DNA from: Mesobacillus boroniphilus
GTDB taxonomy: Bacteria; Bacillota; Bacilli; Bacillales; Cytobacillaceae
Length of the DNA: 64,000 nucleotides
Direction: 5' to 3'
NCBI RefSeq assembly: GCF_018424685.1
Contig: NZ_QTKX01000003.1
Location: 310,001 to 374,000 of the forward strand
Below are positions 9,701 to 18,075 of the stretch, in pieces. Below the pieces are notes generated by a model. That model ran no database searches. It worked only from the letters and a program-made list of their open reading frames with translations, and had not been told where the DNA came from. The position numbers and the translations under genes were made by a program. The stretch's first letter is position 1. Each line of letters begins with the position of its first letter.

Positions 9701-12332
9701 ATAGCCATGCTCCGTAGTTTTGATAGTTGTTGTCGTCACGCTTGTAATGGATACGGACATGGTTCGCAGGAATTGGTTCAACTGTTCCATCTCCGCCGCC
9801 ATCTCCAGTACCAGCAGCAGCAGCTGTAATCGTGCCGCCTTCGACTGTTAGCAAAACAGTACCGCCATCAGCCATTGCAGGGATTGTTAAAGTGACTTCT
9901 CCCGCTTCTGTAGCAGTGTAAGTCTGGTTTGAATAGTGGTCTGTAACGACCGCTCCTGCATCAACTGTCAATATCACTTCTTTAGCCGCGTCAGCAATGT
10001 TCAATCCAACATATGCCGCTTCATTTCCGTAATTTCTTGCAAAAAACATGAACTGATCAGCGTCTTTTCCGCCGATTGCTGTACGTTCACCTTTAGCGAA
10101 TACTTCAGAATGATCTCCCCTGAAGTTCAAAATCTTTTTATAGTGTTCTAGGACATCGTTGCCTTCAACCTGATCCCAGGCAAAGTCGTAGCGGTTATCA
10201 TATTGAGGATAGTTATTCTCACCGCTTTGTCCAAGTTCTTCACCGTAGTAAATGACCGGCTGGCCTTTTGCTGTTGCCTGAAGGGAAGCAGCAACCTTTA
10301 GCTTGCCTGTGTCATTGCCAGTATCGAAAAGGAATCCATTTTCATCGTGGCTTCCCAGGAACTGGCCTAAAGTAGCTGTGTTATCAATTTTTGAGTTACG
10401 TGTCATTAACGCATCATTAGCTGACTTTAGGTTTCCGTTTACAAATGAATGAGCAATATCGTTAAAGTCAAAATCAAGCAGGGAATCCATCATACCTGAT
10501 TCTAGGTAACCATAATCGTCGTTAGCACTTGCACCCCAGGCTTCGCCGATCATTTTGTGCTTCGGCATTTTTTCAGTGATTGCGTTCTTGAACGCCATCC
10601 ATGTAGCATCTTCAACGTGCTTTACAGTGTCCATGCGGAAGTAGTCAATAGTGTTGCCGTTATCGGTCGTGGCTTTGTCAATCCAGTCAGTCTGCCAATC
10701 GATGATTTGCTGGCGTACTTCTGGATCTTCTGTTTTAAAGTCTGGAAGTCCAGCTAATTCGCCAACGACTTCATCGGATCCAACTTCGGCACTTGTTCCC
10801 TGACGAAGAAGAGTGCTGAATGTGCTGCGCTCATCATCTGTTGGGTAGCCGGCTGGCGGATTTTCCACAGAACCATCAATATCTTTCAAACCATATCCAG
10901 TATGGTTCAATACGACATCGACCATAATCTTGATGCCGCGTTCATGGGCAGCGTCAATCAGGTTATGGAAGTCTCCCATTGTCCCGAAGTGAGGGTTCAA
11001 TTCGCCAAAATTGCTTGCCCAGTATCCGTGATACCCATAATAAGAAGGATCACCCTCATTGTAACGGACATTGTGCTTAACATTCTCAACAATCGGGCTG
11101 ATCCAGATTGTGTTAACACCCAGCTCATCAAGATAGTCTAATTTTTCAGTGATTCCCTTGAAATCTCCACCCTGATATGTACCGCGATCAGTAGTGTCAT
11201 AGTTTAATCCATAAGGATCATTATTAGCAGAATCCCCATCAAAGAATCTGTCAGTCAGCATGAAGTAGATGATTGACTCGTCCCAGTCAAAATCATTTTC
11301 GCCGACAGACTGTCTTGTTTTTACATCCACAGTAGCTGTTCCGTTATGTGGATTTCCGAATGAATCAATAACTGTTAGTGGAATCGATTTTGTACCTGCT
11401 GTTACGTTGTCATCGACGCTAATCGTAACTTCTTTTAACGATGGGTCGATTTCAAGAGCTTTTGACCCACCAAGCGCAGAAACATCAGCCGTGATATTGC
11501 TGATTTCTATTCCTTCTGTCAGGCCTTGTACATTAACTGTGAGCACAGCGTTTTGGTTGTAGTCAATCTCTGCCGGGTTGACTGAACCTGAAACAGTCAG
11601 GTCAGCGTTGGCGTAGGTGATTTTTGAAACACCATCAACTGTATTGTAAGGATCTGTTACTTCATTCGTAACTCCATCTTTTGTTACCAGATATGTGTAT
11701 TCATTTGTGCCGTTTGGAATGTTCTCATATGAAACTGCGAACCTCTCATTCTCTGGCTCATATGTCATTGGAATAGTTTCGCCATTGAACTTCAATTCTA
11801 CATTCTCAATCGTGTCCATTGCATCGTTAGCGAAAAGCTCTTTATCACGATAGTAGAAAGTAGCATTGCCATCCGTAATTAATGGAGCTGATCCATCGGG
11901 AACGATGCGAATCTGCTCTACTCCACTTGTGATGAATGCTTTTGTAATGGAGTCGTTTTTGTTGAGTTTGATAAAACGGTCTCCGAATTCTTTTTGTGCA
12001 GTATCCCAGTTATAAGTACTGCGAAGAACAAATCCCATTTGCGCAGTATCAGCGCCTACGGGGATATCAGCAACAGCTTTGCTGCCTTCCTTTGTTGTAA
12101 AATCAACCTGGCCATCTTGTACTCCTGTATTCCAGGTCCAAATATTCCATTCTCCAAAGTTTTGATCCTCGCGAATGTAAGTGAAACGTATTTTGCGATC
12201 AGTCGATTCGGAGGTTACAGTCGTCGTTCCTTCAGCATTAGCCTGCTGTGCAGGTATAAAAGGAAGCCATAAACTCAAAATCATGATCGCCGTCATGAAA
12301 ATCGAGAAACTACGTTTTGTGCTTTTTCTCAT
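6771..12332 (-). CDS. Secreted amylopullulanase with two GH13 catalytic domains
   Basis: About 1853 residues. The signal peptide ends at ANA-33. After N-terminal starch-binding/PUD and X25-like modules comes an alpha-amylase GH13 domain (about 345-790): DVVLNH, FRMDTVKH (nucleophile Asp near 562), GEAW (acid near 597), SHDENG (near 662). Two similar PUD/CBM41 modules follow (about 850-1070), then a CBM48-like domain and a second GH13 of type I pullulanase kind, with its diagnostic YNWGYDP (near 1379), MRFDMM (near 1494), GEGW (near 1523) and AHDN (near 1614). It should cut both alpha-1,4 and alpha-1,6 bonds in starch or pullulan outside the cell. The open frame continues 72 codons upstream, but the ATG at 12332 has AGGGAGG before it and begins the signal peptide. 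Two cre-like sites lie upstream. Confidence 0.93.
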   Translation of the reverse strand: MRKSTKRSFSIFMTAIMILSLWLPFIPAQQANAEGTTTVTSESTDRKIRFTYIREDQNFGEWNIWTWNTGVQDGQVDFTTKEGSKAVADIPVGADTAQMGFVLRSTYNWDTAQKEFGDRFIKLNKNDSITKAFITSGVEQIRIVPDGSAPLITDGNATFYYRDKELFANDAMDTIENVELKFNGETIPMTYEPENERFAVSYENIPNGTNEYTYLVTKDGVTNEVTDPYNTVDGVSKITYANADLTVSGSVNPAEIDYNQNAVLTVNVQGLTEGIEISNITADVSALGGSKALEIDPSLKEVTISVDDNVTAGTKSIPLTVIDSFGNPHNGTATVDVKTRQSVGENDFDWDESIIYFMLTDRFFDGDSANNDPYGLNYDTTDRGTYQGGDFKGITEKLDYLDELGVNTIWISPIVENVKHNVRYNEGDPSYYGYHGYWASNFGELNPHFGTMGDFHNLIDAAHERGIKIMVDVVLNHTGYGLKDIDGSVENPPAGYPTDDERSTFSTLLRQGTSAEVGSDEVVGELAGLPDFKTEDPEVRQQIIDWQTDWIDKATTDNGNTIDYFRMDTVKHVEDATWMAFKNAITEKMPKHKMIGEAWGASANDDYGYLESGMMDSLLDFDFNDIAHSFVNGNLKSANDALMTRNSKIDNTATLGQFLGSHDENGFLFDTGNDTGKLKVAASLQATAKGQPVIYYGEELGQSGENNYPQYDNRYDFAWDQVEGNDVLEHYKKILNFRGDHSEVFAKGERTAIGGKDADQFMFFARNYGNEAAYVGLNIADAAKEVILTVDAGAVVTDHYSNQTYTATEAGEVTLTIPAMADGGTVLLTVEGGTITAAAAGTGDGGGDGTVEPIPANHVRIHYKRDDNNYQNYGAWLWNDVTSPSANWPVGATMFEKTDSYGAYIDVELTDGAKNIGFLVMDVTKGDAGKDGGDKGFTITSPEINEIFIKQGDDKVYTYEPVNLPDNTVRVHYVRDNTDYENFGLWNWGDVAAPSENWPVGAASFSGTDRYGAYVDIQLKENAKEIGMITLKKTNGEKDGGDKNFNLLDKYNHVWVKQGDDNVYISPYWEQATGLTSAEVISEDTILLGFTMTDGLTADDLKSKLEIKDSDGTEVSVTSAEITSATAVKVKATFDLDKLPLSVTFADRTVSAATSWRMLDEMFAYDGDDLGATYKDGAATLKLWAPKASKVVANFFNKDNAAEQIGSIELIKGEKGVWSADVAPGDLNVTDLKGYFYQYEVTNAGVTKKVLDPYAKSMAAFTVNTEGEAGPDGDTVGKAAIVDMSGTDPEDFDHAKIKGYEKREDAVIYEVHVRDFTSDPSIAGDLDARWGSYNAFIDKLDYIKKLGVTHVQLLPVMAWYYGDETKMGQRELDYSAGGNEYNWGYDPHSYFSPDGAYSEDAADPELRVKELKQMIDAIHDAGMGVVLDVVYTHMAKSSQLNDIVPNYYAFQDAQGNFLGGFGNNLATSHKMAEKLMVDSVKYWFEEYKIDGMRFDMMGDATYPAVQNAYNAAASVNPDALFIGEGWRTFAGHIAEPELAGMGADQDWMDKTDDVGVFSDEIRNELKSGFGSEGEPRFLTGGARDINTIFKNIKGQPGNTADDDPGDMVQYIAAHDNLPLYDVIAQSIKKDPAIPENNLEIHKRIRLGNSMILTSQGTAFLHAGQEYGRTKQWKGEGVPEQKYHELTDEQGNPFGYFIHDSYDSSDAINMFDWQKATNKKEYSVNTTTQAYTQGLIELRKSTNAFRLGEKELVDQNVKLLDLPEIKDSDLVIAYENVSTDKTGTYYVFVNADTETRKLTLGDLDFYKAKVLVDNDEAGKTPVSKPSGFKLTNGKITLDPLTTVVIKVDHKGKKK

Positions 12333-12413
12333 ATGGATTTTTTCCTCCCTAGTTTGAATGGTGTGGCTAGAGTAGTAGAAATGAACCTCCTTTCTATAAG
12401 TCAGGAATTTAAA

Positions 12414-12427
12414 TGAAACCGTTTGCA
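12414..12427. promoter_or_regulatory. cre-like / LacI-family operator 1
   Basis: TGAAACCGTTTGCA fits TGNAANCGNWNNCW, 82 bases upstream of the amylopullulanase start codon. Either CcpA or a LacI-type maltose regulator could bind. Confidence 0.55.
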
Positions 12428-12460
12428 CAATCTGGTAAAAAATTTTAAACCACAGAATTA

Positions 12461-12474
12461 TGCAAGCGCTTGCA
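12461..12474. promoter_or_regulatory. cre-like / LacI-family operator 2
   Basis: TGCAAGCGCTTGCA is a perfect 14-base palindrome and also fits the cre pattern. It starts 47 bases from operator 1, spacing that would allow two bound dimers to interact by looping. Confidence 0.6.
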
Positions 12475-12823
12475 ATGTACTTTCCTTTTAATTTTACAAT
12501 ATTGCCATCTATCCAGCAACGAACCAACAACAAGCAACATACATGCAAATAGTGCCAAAAACCTACATAAAATGGTAGAGAAATAGGTTAAAAGCAACAA
12601 GAAAGTTATCAAATTTTATAAAATATACAAAAATAAAAGCCTCCATAAAGAAGATATGTCGAAATCTAAAAGAAAAATAAGTGAAAAGACCTATATTTCA
12701 TTCTTCACTCACTATTGGAAATGAATAATCCATTTCTTGTATTCTTTATGCCAGAACAAGCCTGAAAATAGAATCTTAAAGGTCATTCATACGGTTGTGA
12801 GAACCCTAAAAGCAATGATGATT
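12475..12823. other. AT-rich gap with no gene seen
   Basis: About 350 bases beyond the amylopullulanase control region. I find no supported ORF, RNA or strong repeat; the rightmost part holds the downstream trailer of the esterase operon. Confidence 0.5.
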
Positions 12824-12856
12824 AAAAAAGGTCACTCATCTGTGTAGTGAGTGACC
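12824..12856 (-). terminator. Terminator of the TRAP/esterase operon
   Basis: GGTCACTCA and TGAGTGACC form a 9-bp stem; read leftward it is followed by TTTTTT. It closes the operon that starts at 17386. Confidence 0.85.
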
Positions 12857-12902
12857 AAATAGTATTATCGGAAGACGAAATCATCTCTTCATTAAAACCA
12901 AT

Positions 12903-13718
12903 CTACAACGTCCTGCCCAGGAACTCCACAACTTTAGGTGCGACTACCGTATTTGGTTCATCTACTAATCTCCCTCCTGGAATTCCAGGGAAGATGGTAA
13001 ACCAGAAGTGCCCTTTATCTGGAATTACCAATTTTTCAACGGCGATTTCGGCTATGGAAAGCTGTGTGAAAAAGTCCCTTGATTGTTTCGCCGGTACAAT
13101 GGTGTCTTGTTCACCCCAGATCATCAGGCAGTTAAGGTCTTTAAGTGACTGGAGTCTGGGTAATTGTGCAGAGGGGGAGGCGGCTTCGTATAAATCTGGT
13201 GCTTCTGTGGGACCTTTCCCAAAGAGATTTCCAACTGGATCGTCGTCTCTCGTAACCTGGGTATAGTTCCACCAGGCAGCCACATCGTATACTCCATACA
13301 CACTGATAATGCTTTTGACGTCCGGCTTATCCAGGGCCAGCATCAAGGCAAGCTGAGCACCGCAAGAGTCGCCGATGATACCGATTCTGTCCGTATTGAT
13401 ATGATATTTTTCAGCATTCTTAATGAGCCAATCATAGGCATCACGAATGTCTTCCAACACTCCAGGCCACGTGGGATTATATTTGGATGAAAGCCGGTAG
13501 TCAATCGACATTGCGGTGTACCCATTTTCTGCAAGATATGGTCCCCAATCCTGGTACATCTCTTTTGAACCGGCCTGCCATGCGCCTCCATGGATAAGGA
13601 TAACACCTGGTGCAGAATCCGACGATTCTTTCGCAGGCAAAAAAACGTCCGCCAGCATGCTTTTACCTTCTAAAACTTTAAAAACCTGATCTTTTTCAAC
13701 TCGTATATTAGCAATCAC
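12903..13718 (-). CDS. Alpha/beta hydrolase, BD-FAE/HSL-like esterase
   Basis: 271 residues. HGGAW (about 44) supplies the HGG oxyanion motif, GDSCG (about 117) the nucleophile elbow, GEQDTIVP (about 208) the acid and KGHFWF (about 240) the histidine. This pattern belongs to carboxylesterases and kynurenine-formamidase-like enzymes acting on small esters or amides. No signal peptide. Start is GTG with AGGAGG seven bases upstream. It is the last gene of the operon with the TRAP transporter and the isochorismatase-like hydrolase, 18 bases behind dctM, so it probably acts on the imported compound or its product. Substrate not known. Confidence 0.8.
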   Translation of the reverse strand: MIANIRVEKDQVFKVLEGKSMLADVFLPAKESSDSAPGVILIHGGAWQAGSKEMYQDWGPYLAENGYTAMSIDYRLSSKYNPTWPGVLEDIRDAYDWLIKNAEKYHINTDRIGIIGDSCGAQLALMLALDKPDVKSIISVYGVYDVAAWWNYTQVTRDDDPVGNLFGKGPTEAPDLYEAASPSAQLPRLQSLKDLNCLMIWGEQDTIVPAKQSRDFFTQLSIAEIAVEKLVIPDKGHFWFTIFPGIPGGRLVDEPNTVVAPKVVEFLGRTL

Positions 13719-13736
13719 GGCAACTCCTCCTAAACA

Positions 13737-15038
13737 CTACATTCGATTTGGCAAGAATAACGAAATCTCTGGAAAAAGGATAATGATGATCAGCCCAATT
13801 AAGAGAGGGACAATGAAAATCAACGCTCCCTTTATGATTTCTCCTAGACTGACGTCAGGAACGACAGATTTTAAAACAAATAAATTAAAACCAACAGGCG
13901 GCGAGATGGCTGCAATTTCAATATTGATGGTCACCATGATCCCGAACCAGATCGGATCATAGCCTAATGCTGTTACGGTAGGGAAGAATAGCGGAATGAC
14001 AATGACGAGGATACTCATCGGATCTAAAAACATTCCCAGTACTAACAGCAAAATATTAATGAGGACGATGATTACCCAACCTGGAATATCGAGCCCTAAC
14101 AGCGAAGTCGCCATGCTTTGCGGAATTCCTAAACGGTTCAGAACAAAGGCACTGAACACTCCGCCGATGACTAAAAATAAAAACATCCCGGTTGTCTTTA
14201 CCGTATTGCTAAGGATCTCAATGATATTTTTACGGCCTAAATATCCCATCAAACCAACGATTGCTAATGCTGTAGAGGCACCGATTGCTGCCGACTCTGT
14301 CGGTGTCGTGAATCCAGTGTAAATCGAGCCCATTACGAAAAACACGAGAATGACAATTGGCAGCACGGACCTCAAGGACAAGAAGCGCTCGCTCCATTTC
14401 ACTTTCGTCCTCACGACAGGTACCATCTCCGGTTTTACAAGAGCAATGATGAGGAACGTCAAACATAGAAGTACTGCAATCAGCGCACCGGGCAAAAAGC
14501 CGGCGATAAACAATTTTCCGATCGATGTTTCGGTGATGACACCATACAGGATCAGCGCCACGCTTGGGGGAATCAAGATTCCTAATGTTCCTCCGGCTGC
14601 TGTTGCGCCAATCGCGAGCCGTTGCGAATATCCTTGTTTGATCATTTCCGGCACTGCAATTTTTCCAATGGCTGCTGCTGTTACCGGGCTTGACCCACAT
14701 ATGGCAGCAAACCCAGTGCTTGTCAGAACTGTACCCATTCCGAGTGCCCCCGGAAAGCGTCCAAGCCATAACTGGGTTGTCCGAAAAACTTGGGCCCCGA
14801 TTGGGGATGAGGAGATGACTTCGGTCATTAAAACAAACATCGGTACGACCATAAGCACAAAACTGGTCGAGTTCGAGAAGGTAATACTCGATAATTGTGC
14901 CAGCGCGTTAGGAGAGATGAACAAAATCGTCCCTATAACCCCAATCATGCCCATGGCCACCGCAACGGATATACCAGTCGACAAGAATAGCATCAGCGCA
15001 ATAATGAAGGCGAAAAATAACAAAAATGATTCCATCAT
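13737..15038 (-). CDS. TRAP transporter large permease DctM-type
   Basis: 433 residues, almost wholly hydrophobic with about 12 membrane segments. It has the DctM signatures MVVPMFVLMTE, GSSPVTAAAIG and a Gly/Pro-rich second half (ISPPVGFNLFVLKSV). It is the sodium-coupled membrane channel of a tripartite ATP-independent periplasmic-type transporter, working with the DctQ and DctP subunits encoded immediately upstream. AGGAGTGAAGC precedes the ATG. Such transporters usually import carboxylates; the ligand here is unknown. Confidence 0.92.
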   Translation of the reverse strand: MMESFLLFFAFIIALMLFLSTGISVAVAMGMIGVIGTILFISPNALAQLSSITFSNSTSFVLMVVPMFVLMTEVISSSPIGAQVFRTTQLWLGRFPGALGMGTVLTSTGFAAICGSSPVTAAAIGKIAVPEMIKQGYSQRLAIGATAAGGTLGILIPPSVALILYGVITETSIGKLFIAGFLPGALIAVLLCLTFLIIALVKPEMVPVVRTKVKWSERFLSLRSVLPIVILVFFVMGSIYTGFTTPTESAAIGASTALAIVGLMGYLGRKNIIEILSNTVKTTGMFLFLVIGGVFSAFVLNRLGIPQSMATSLLGLDIPGWVIIVLINILLLVLGMFLDPMSILVIVIPLFFPTVTALGYDPIWFGIMVTINIEIAAISPPVGFNLFVLKSVVPDVSLGEIIKGALIFIVPLLIGLIIIILFPEISLFLPNRM

Positions 15039-15066
15039 GCTTCACTCCTATCCAGGCTAACAATAA

Positions 15067-15627
15067 TCACTGATTGATCACTCTTTTTTGAGAGATTGAT
15101 TCCACCTGTTGCTTTTTTACCGGAGCTTCTCGGTAAAATACAATCACCAGACATAAAATCGAGGTTAATATAAATTGCAGAGCTCCAATAGGGGCAATCA
15201 TATAGATATATTTCATTGGAAGCTCGATGGCGACCGGAAAGATTCGATTATCCTCAAAAACTTTCAACGTCGTCTCGGTTACTTGCCAGAACAGTACAGA
15301 TCCGTAAATGGTCGTTAACAGGAAGGCAATCATCTTTAAATACCATTGAACCCTGACTGGGAACTTGGACAAGAAGAGATCCGTCGACACATGCTGCCCG
15401 CTCTCTAAAGCGGGCGCAAGTGCGAGGAAAAAAATATAAACCAGAGTGAAGCGGGCAAGGTCCAAAGCCCATAATGACGGCGAGTCAAAGAAGTTCCGCA
15501 TGATTACATCATAGGTAATGATGAACACCATTCCTAAAATGAAGATGCCTCCTAGAAGGGTAAATACAAAGTTTATCTTTTTCATCACTTTTTCAGTTTT
15601 GGTCAGGAATATAGGTTCTTTAGACAT
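15067..15627 (-). CDS. TRAP transporter small permease DctQ-type
   Basis: 186 residues with four membrane segments (about 16-37, 50-70, 90-112, 132-155) and the DctQ hallmark of a conserved acidic/aromatic stretch after the first loop (YDVIMRNFFDSPSLWALDLAR). It joins DctM in the membrane complex. GGGAGGT lies eight bases before the ATG. The gene sits between dctP and dctM with gaps of about 25-30 bases, consistent with one transcript. Confidence 0.88.
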   Translation of the reverse strand: MSKEPIFLTKTEKVMKKINFVFTLLGGIFILGMVFIITYDVIMRNFFDSPSLWALDLARFTLVYIFFLALAPALESGQHVSTDLFLSKFPVRVQWYLKMIAFLLTTIYGSVLFWQVTETTLKVFEDNRIFPVAIELPMKYIYMIAPIGALQFILTSILCLVIVFYREAPVKKQQVESISQKRVINQ

Positions 15628-15651
15628 GCAGCCAGACCTCCCATCAATTCA

Positions 15652-16680
15652 TTATTGATGCTTCTCGATAATATCGAGAATGGTTTTCGCCTTTTCTGAT
15701 TCCTTGGCGATTTGTCCATTTACAGATTGGATTTCATTCAGTAATTCTTCCCGTTCAGAATCACTCAGATTGTAAAATTCTGCGCCTTTTTCAGACATGC
15801 TTTTAATCGCTTCTTCTTCGCGCTTTTGTAATAGGCTGTATGCGGATTGACCTACTTGATCAGAGATACTCTTGATTGCTTTTTGATCTTTCTCAGAAAT
15901 CTTTCTCCAAACATCTGGATTGACCACATATTGAATTGTATTGATCGAAAGGCCTAAAGCCGTCATTTTCGGAGTTACTTCATGCAGGTTTTGTGAATTG
16001 GTCAGGCCAACTGTTTGGAAGGTAGAGGCAACGGTACCATTCTGCAATGCAAGGTATAATTCGCTTGGGTCCATCGTGATTGGTAGAGCGCCAAGCAGCT
16101 TAGCCTGTTCACCTTGCCATCTTCCTGCAGTTCTCATGCTGAGTTTTTCATATTGTTTAAGGTCAGTAATAAATTCGTCTTTATGGAGAACAAGTGTCTC
16201 TGTAGCACCCGGTGCCCACATCAGGAGTTCAAGATCATGATTGTTGAATAATGATTCCAATTCGGGGTTCACATCTTTATAAATACCCTTATACTGATCT
16301 TCAGAACGGAATGTGCCAATTGTCTCTAACAGCCCCATTTCTGGAATCTGGCCAGAAATTGCCCCGGCAGAGAGGATCCCGGCTTCAACCGAACCATCCC
16401 GAACGGCATCTAATGTCTCGAACAAAGAAACCAGGGAAGCGGAATAATAAGGTTTGAAGGTGACTCTTCCATCCGTTTCTTTTTCAATCGCTTCGGACCA
16501 ATCTTTAAAAATATCATTGAATGGGTCGTTCTCAGTGTGGAAAATGGACATATCAATCGTTACTTTTGCATCGTCATCAGCAGAAGAGGAACCAGTACCT
16601 GCAGAAGCGCAGCCCCCGAGGATTAGAGCCAATACGATAAGTAAATAAAATCCAGACATCTTCTTTTTTAGAGATTTCAT
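15652..16680 (-). CDS. TRAP transporter solute-binding lipoprotein DctP-type
   Basis: 342 residues. The lipoprotein signal ends in LGGC (Cys about 24), so the protein is tethered outside the membrane. The DctP fold is recognisable, with SMRTAGRWQGEQAKLLGA (about 181-200) holding the Arg that usually salt-bridges a substrate carboxylate, and the ALQNGTVAS segment that follows. It captures substrate for DctQM. GGGGGAAGAAT precedes the start. The gene is second in the operon, behind the isochorismatase-like hydrolase. A carboxylated substrate is inferred from the family. Confidence 0.92.
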   Translation of the reverse strand: MKSLKKKMSGFYLLIVLALILGGCASAGTGSSSADDDAKVTIDMSIFHTENDPFNDIFKDWSEAIEKETDGRVTFKPYYSASLVSLFETLDAVRDGSVEAGILSAGAISGQIPEMGLLETIGTFRSEDQYKGIYKDVNPELESLFNNHDLELLMWAPGATETLVLHKDEFITDLKQYEKLSMRTAGRWQGEQAKLLGALPITMDPSELYLALQNGTVASTFQTVGLTNSQNLHEVTPKMTALGLSINTIQYVVNPDVWRKISEKDQKAIKSISDQVGQSAYSLLQKREEEAIKSMSEKGAEFYNLSDSEREELLNEIQSVNGQIAKESEKAKTILDIIEKHQ

Positions 16681-16711
16681 ATTCTTCCCCCTGTTTATTA
16701 GTTTTCTAGTT

Positions 16712-17386
16712 TTATAAAATCGATTTCTTCACTGTGGCCATGCTTAGAGTCCGAGATTGCCCATTGATCAAATCAAGCATTTGATCAACTGAGATGACTG
16801 CGCCAAAGGTTTCGTTTACTAGCTTTAAGCTGGCGTTGTGGCTATCAGATGTTAAGCCGCCAACTGCTTCTTTTGCCACCAGCACGTCATAGTCTCGCTG
16901 ATATGCATCCCGGATTGTTGTTTCCACACAGTGGGTAGTTGCGACTCCGCAAACGAGGAGTGTATCGATGCCTTTCATCCGCAGTAATGTATCCAGTCTT
17001 GTATCAAAGAAGGCACTAAACCGATGTTTTGTGATCAATTCGGCTGAAGAGTCTGTAAACGCTTTCAGCTCATCCACTACTTCAGCATCCCATGTGCCTT
17101 TTAAAGCGGGAGGCCCAGCAGACCAGCGATGTGTGTGAGGAGTAAGTCTGTGATTACTGCGAGTAATATCATCAGGGTAATGATTCTGGATGGTCCATAT
17201 ATCAAGAATTCCTGCTGAGCGGCAAGCAGCTAACAATTGTTTTACTTTCGGGATGGTTGCGATCATTGCTTGGACATCGTACCCTGCCCGGCCGATGCTT
17301 CCATCTTTGTGACAGTAGCTATTTTGCATATCAATAATAAGCAAGGCTGATTTATCAGGATGTAATTCAAAGTTTTGATTCATCAT
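16712..17386 (-). CDS. Isochorismatase-family cysteine hydrolase
   Basis: 224 residues. The catalytic triad can be read: LLIIDMQNSY (Asp about 19), ITKHRFSAF (Lys about 117) and CGVATTHCV (nucleophile Cys in THC, about 151). The family includes nicotinamidase, N-carbamoylsarcosine amidase and biuret hydrolase, all cleaving amide or ureido bonds. AAGGAGG lies ten bases upstream of ATGATG. It is the first gene of the TRAP/esterase operon, preceded by a hairpin with a T run that may act as an attenuator. Together the operon suggests uptake and hydrolysis of a carboxylated amide or ureide; the exact substrate is unknown. Confidence 0.88.
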   Translation of the reverse strand: MMNQNFELHPDKSALLIIDMQNSYCHKDGSIGRAGYDVQAMIATIPKVKQLLAACRSAGILDIWTIQNHYPDDITRSNHRLTPHTHRWSAGPPALKGTWDAEVVDELKAFTDSSAELITKHRFSAFFDTRLDTLLRMKGIDTLLVCGVATTHCVETTIRDAYQRDYDVLVAKEAVGGLTSDSHNASLKLVNETFGAVISVDQMLDLINGQSRTLSMATVKKSIL

Positions 17387-17448
17387 TACGTATTTTCCTC
17401 CTTAATTGATAAATGAGCAGTTATGTTCACCCCCTTTAAGAAATAAAA

Positions 17449-17520
17449 AAGAGCAAACCAAAATTTACCCAGAATCCACGCCAAAAAGACGAGAAAACAG
17501 ATAAACTTTGGTTTGCTCTT
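17449..17520 (-). terminator. Leader hairpin/possible attenuator upstream of the TRAP operon
   Basis: AAGAGCAAACCAAA pairs perfectly with TTTGGTTTGCTCTT (14 bp), extended after one mismatch by four more pairs, around a loop of about 34 bases. Read leftward it is followed by TTTTTTATTT. It could end the DUF2294 transcript 140 bases upstream, or serve as an attenuator in the operon leader. The loop is larger than in an ordinary terminator. No known riboswitch class recognised. Confidence 0.7.
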
Positions 17521-17658
17521 GACTGTACTTCAAGACCCACCCATTGTTTAGAAATAAACGACCATAGTTCTTCACTAAGGCTTAGTTTATTTTTAGAATT
17601 TTTAGTTAATTATTAATATATATTAATCTTTCGTGAAAATCAATCCCTTTTATAACGT

Positions 17659-18015
17659 TTATGTGATGTTTTCTTCAAATACCAAAACCCCAACGGCTGC
17701 GTCTTCTTCAAGCTTCCAGGCTTCATAATGTTCGACAATCTTCATTCCAACAATTTTTTCAAATGCCTGAATCCTTTCCTGACCAGCTCCCTTAAGATAA
17801 AGGCGCCTGGCTTCCAGGGCAATGGGAAGGCCATCGCTGGATTTTAAAATGTTGCGTTCCATTGGTGTCAAAATTCCCTTCATAAAAAAAACAAGGACAT
17901 TATCCGTAATCTTGATTTTCGTTTCACGGGGACCTCTTCCCAAATTCTCTTTAATATAATAGCTAAGAAAGTTTGCAAATTCTTTCTCAATTGCATTCTT
18001 GGATAATACATTCAT
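17659..18015 (-). CDS. MpsC/DUF2294-family protein
   Basis: 118 residues, soluble. The pattern NLGRGPRETKIKITDNVLVFFMKGILTPMERNIL followed by a helical segment and a final strand (AVGVLVFEEN) is that of the DUF2294 family, now named MpsC after a cation-translocating, membrane-potential-generating system in staphylococci. No mpsA/mpsB partner is adjacent. A GTG at 18027 would extend the frame, but it lies inside the ribosome site GAGGTGGGAATCCAT, so ATG at 18015 is preferred. Role here unknown. Confidence 0.75.
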   Translation of the reverse strand: MNVLSKNAIEKEFANFLSYYIKENLGRGPRETKIKITDNVLVFFMKGILTPMERNILKSSDGLPIALEARRLYLKGAGQERIQAFEKIVGMKIVEHYEAWKLEEDAAVGVLVFEENIT

Positions 18016-18075
18016 ATGGATTCCCACCTCATATTAAAAATAGTACTAAATAAACGGCAAATCGTGGGGGTTGGG

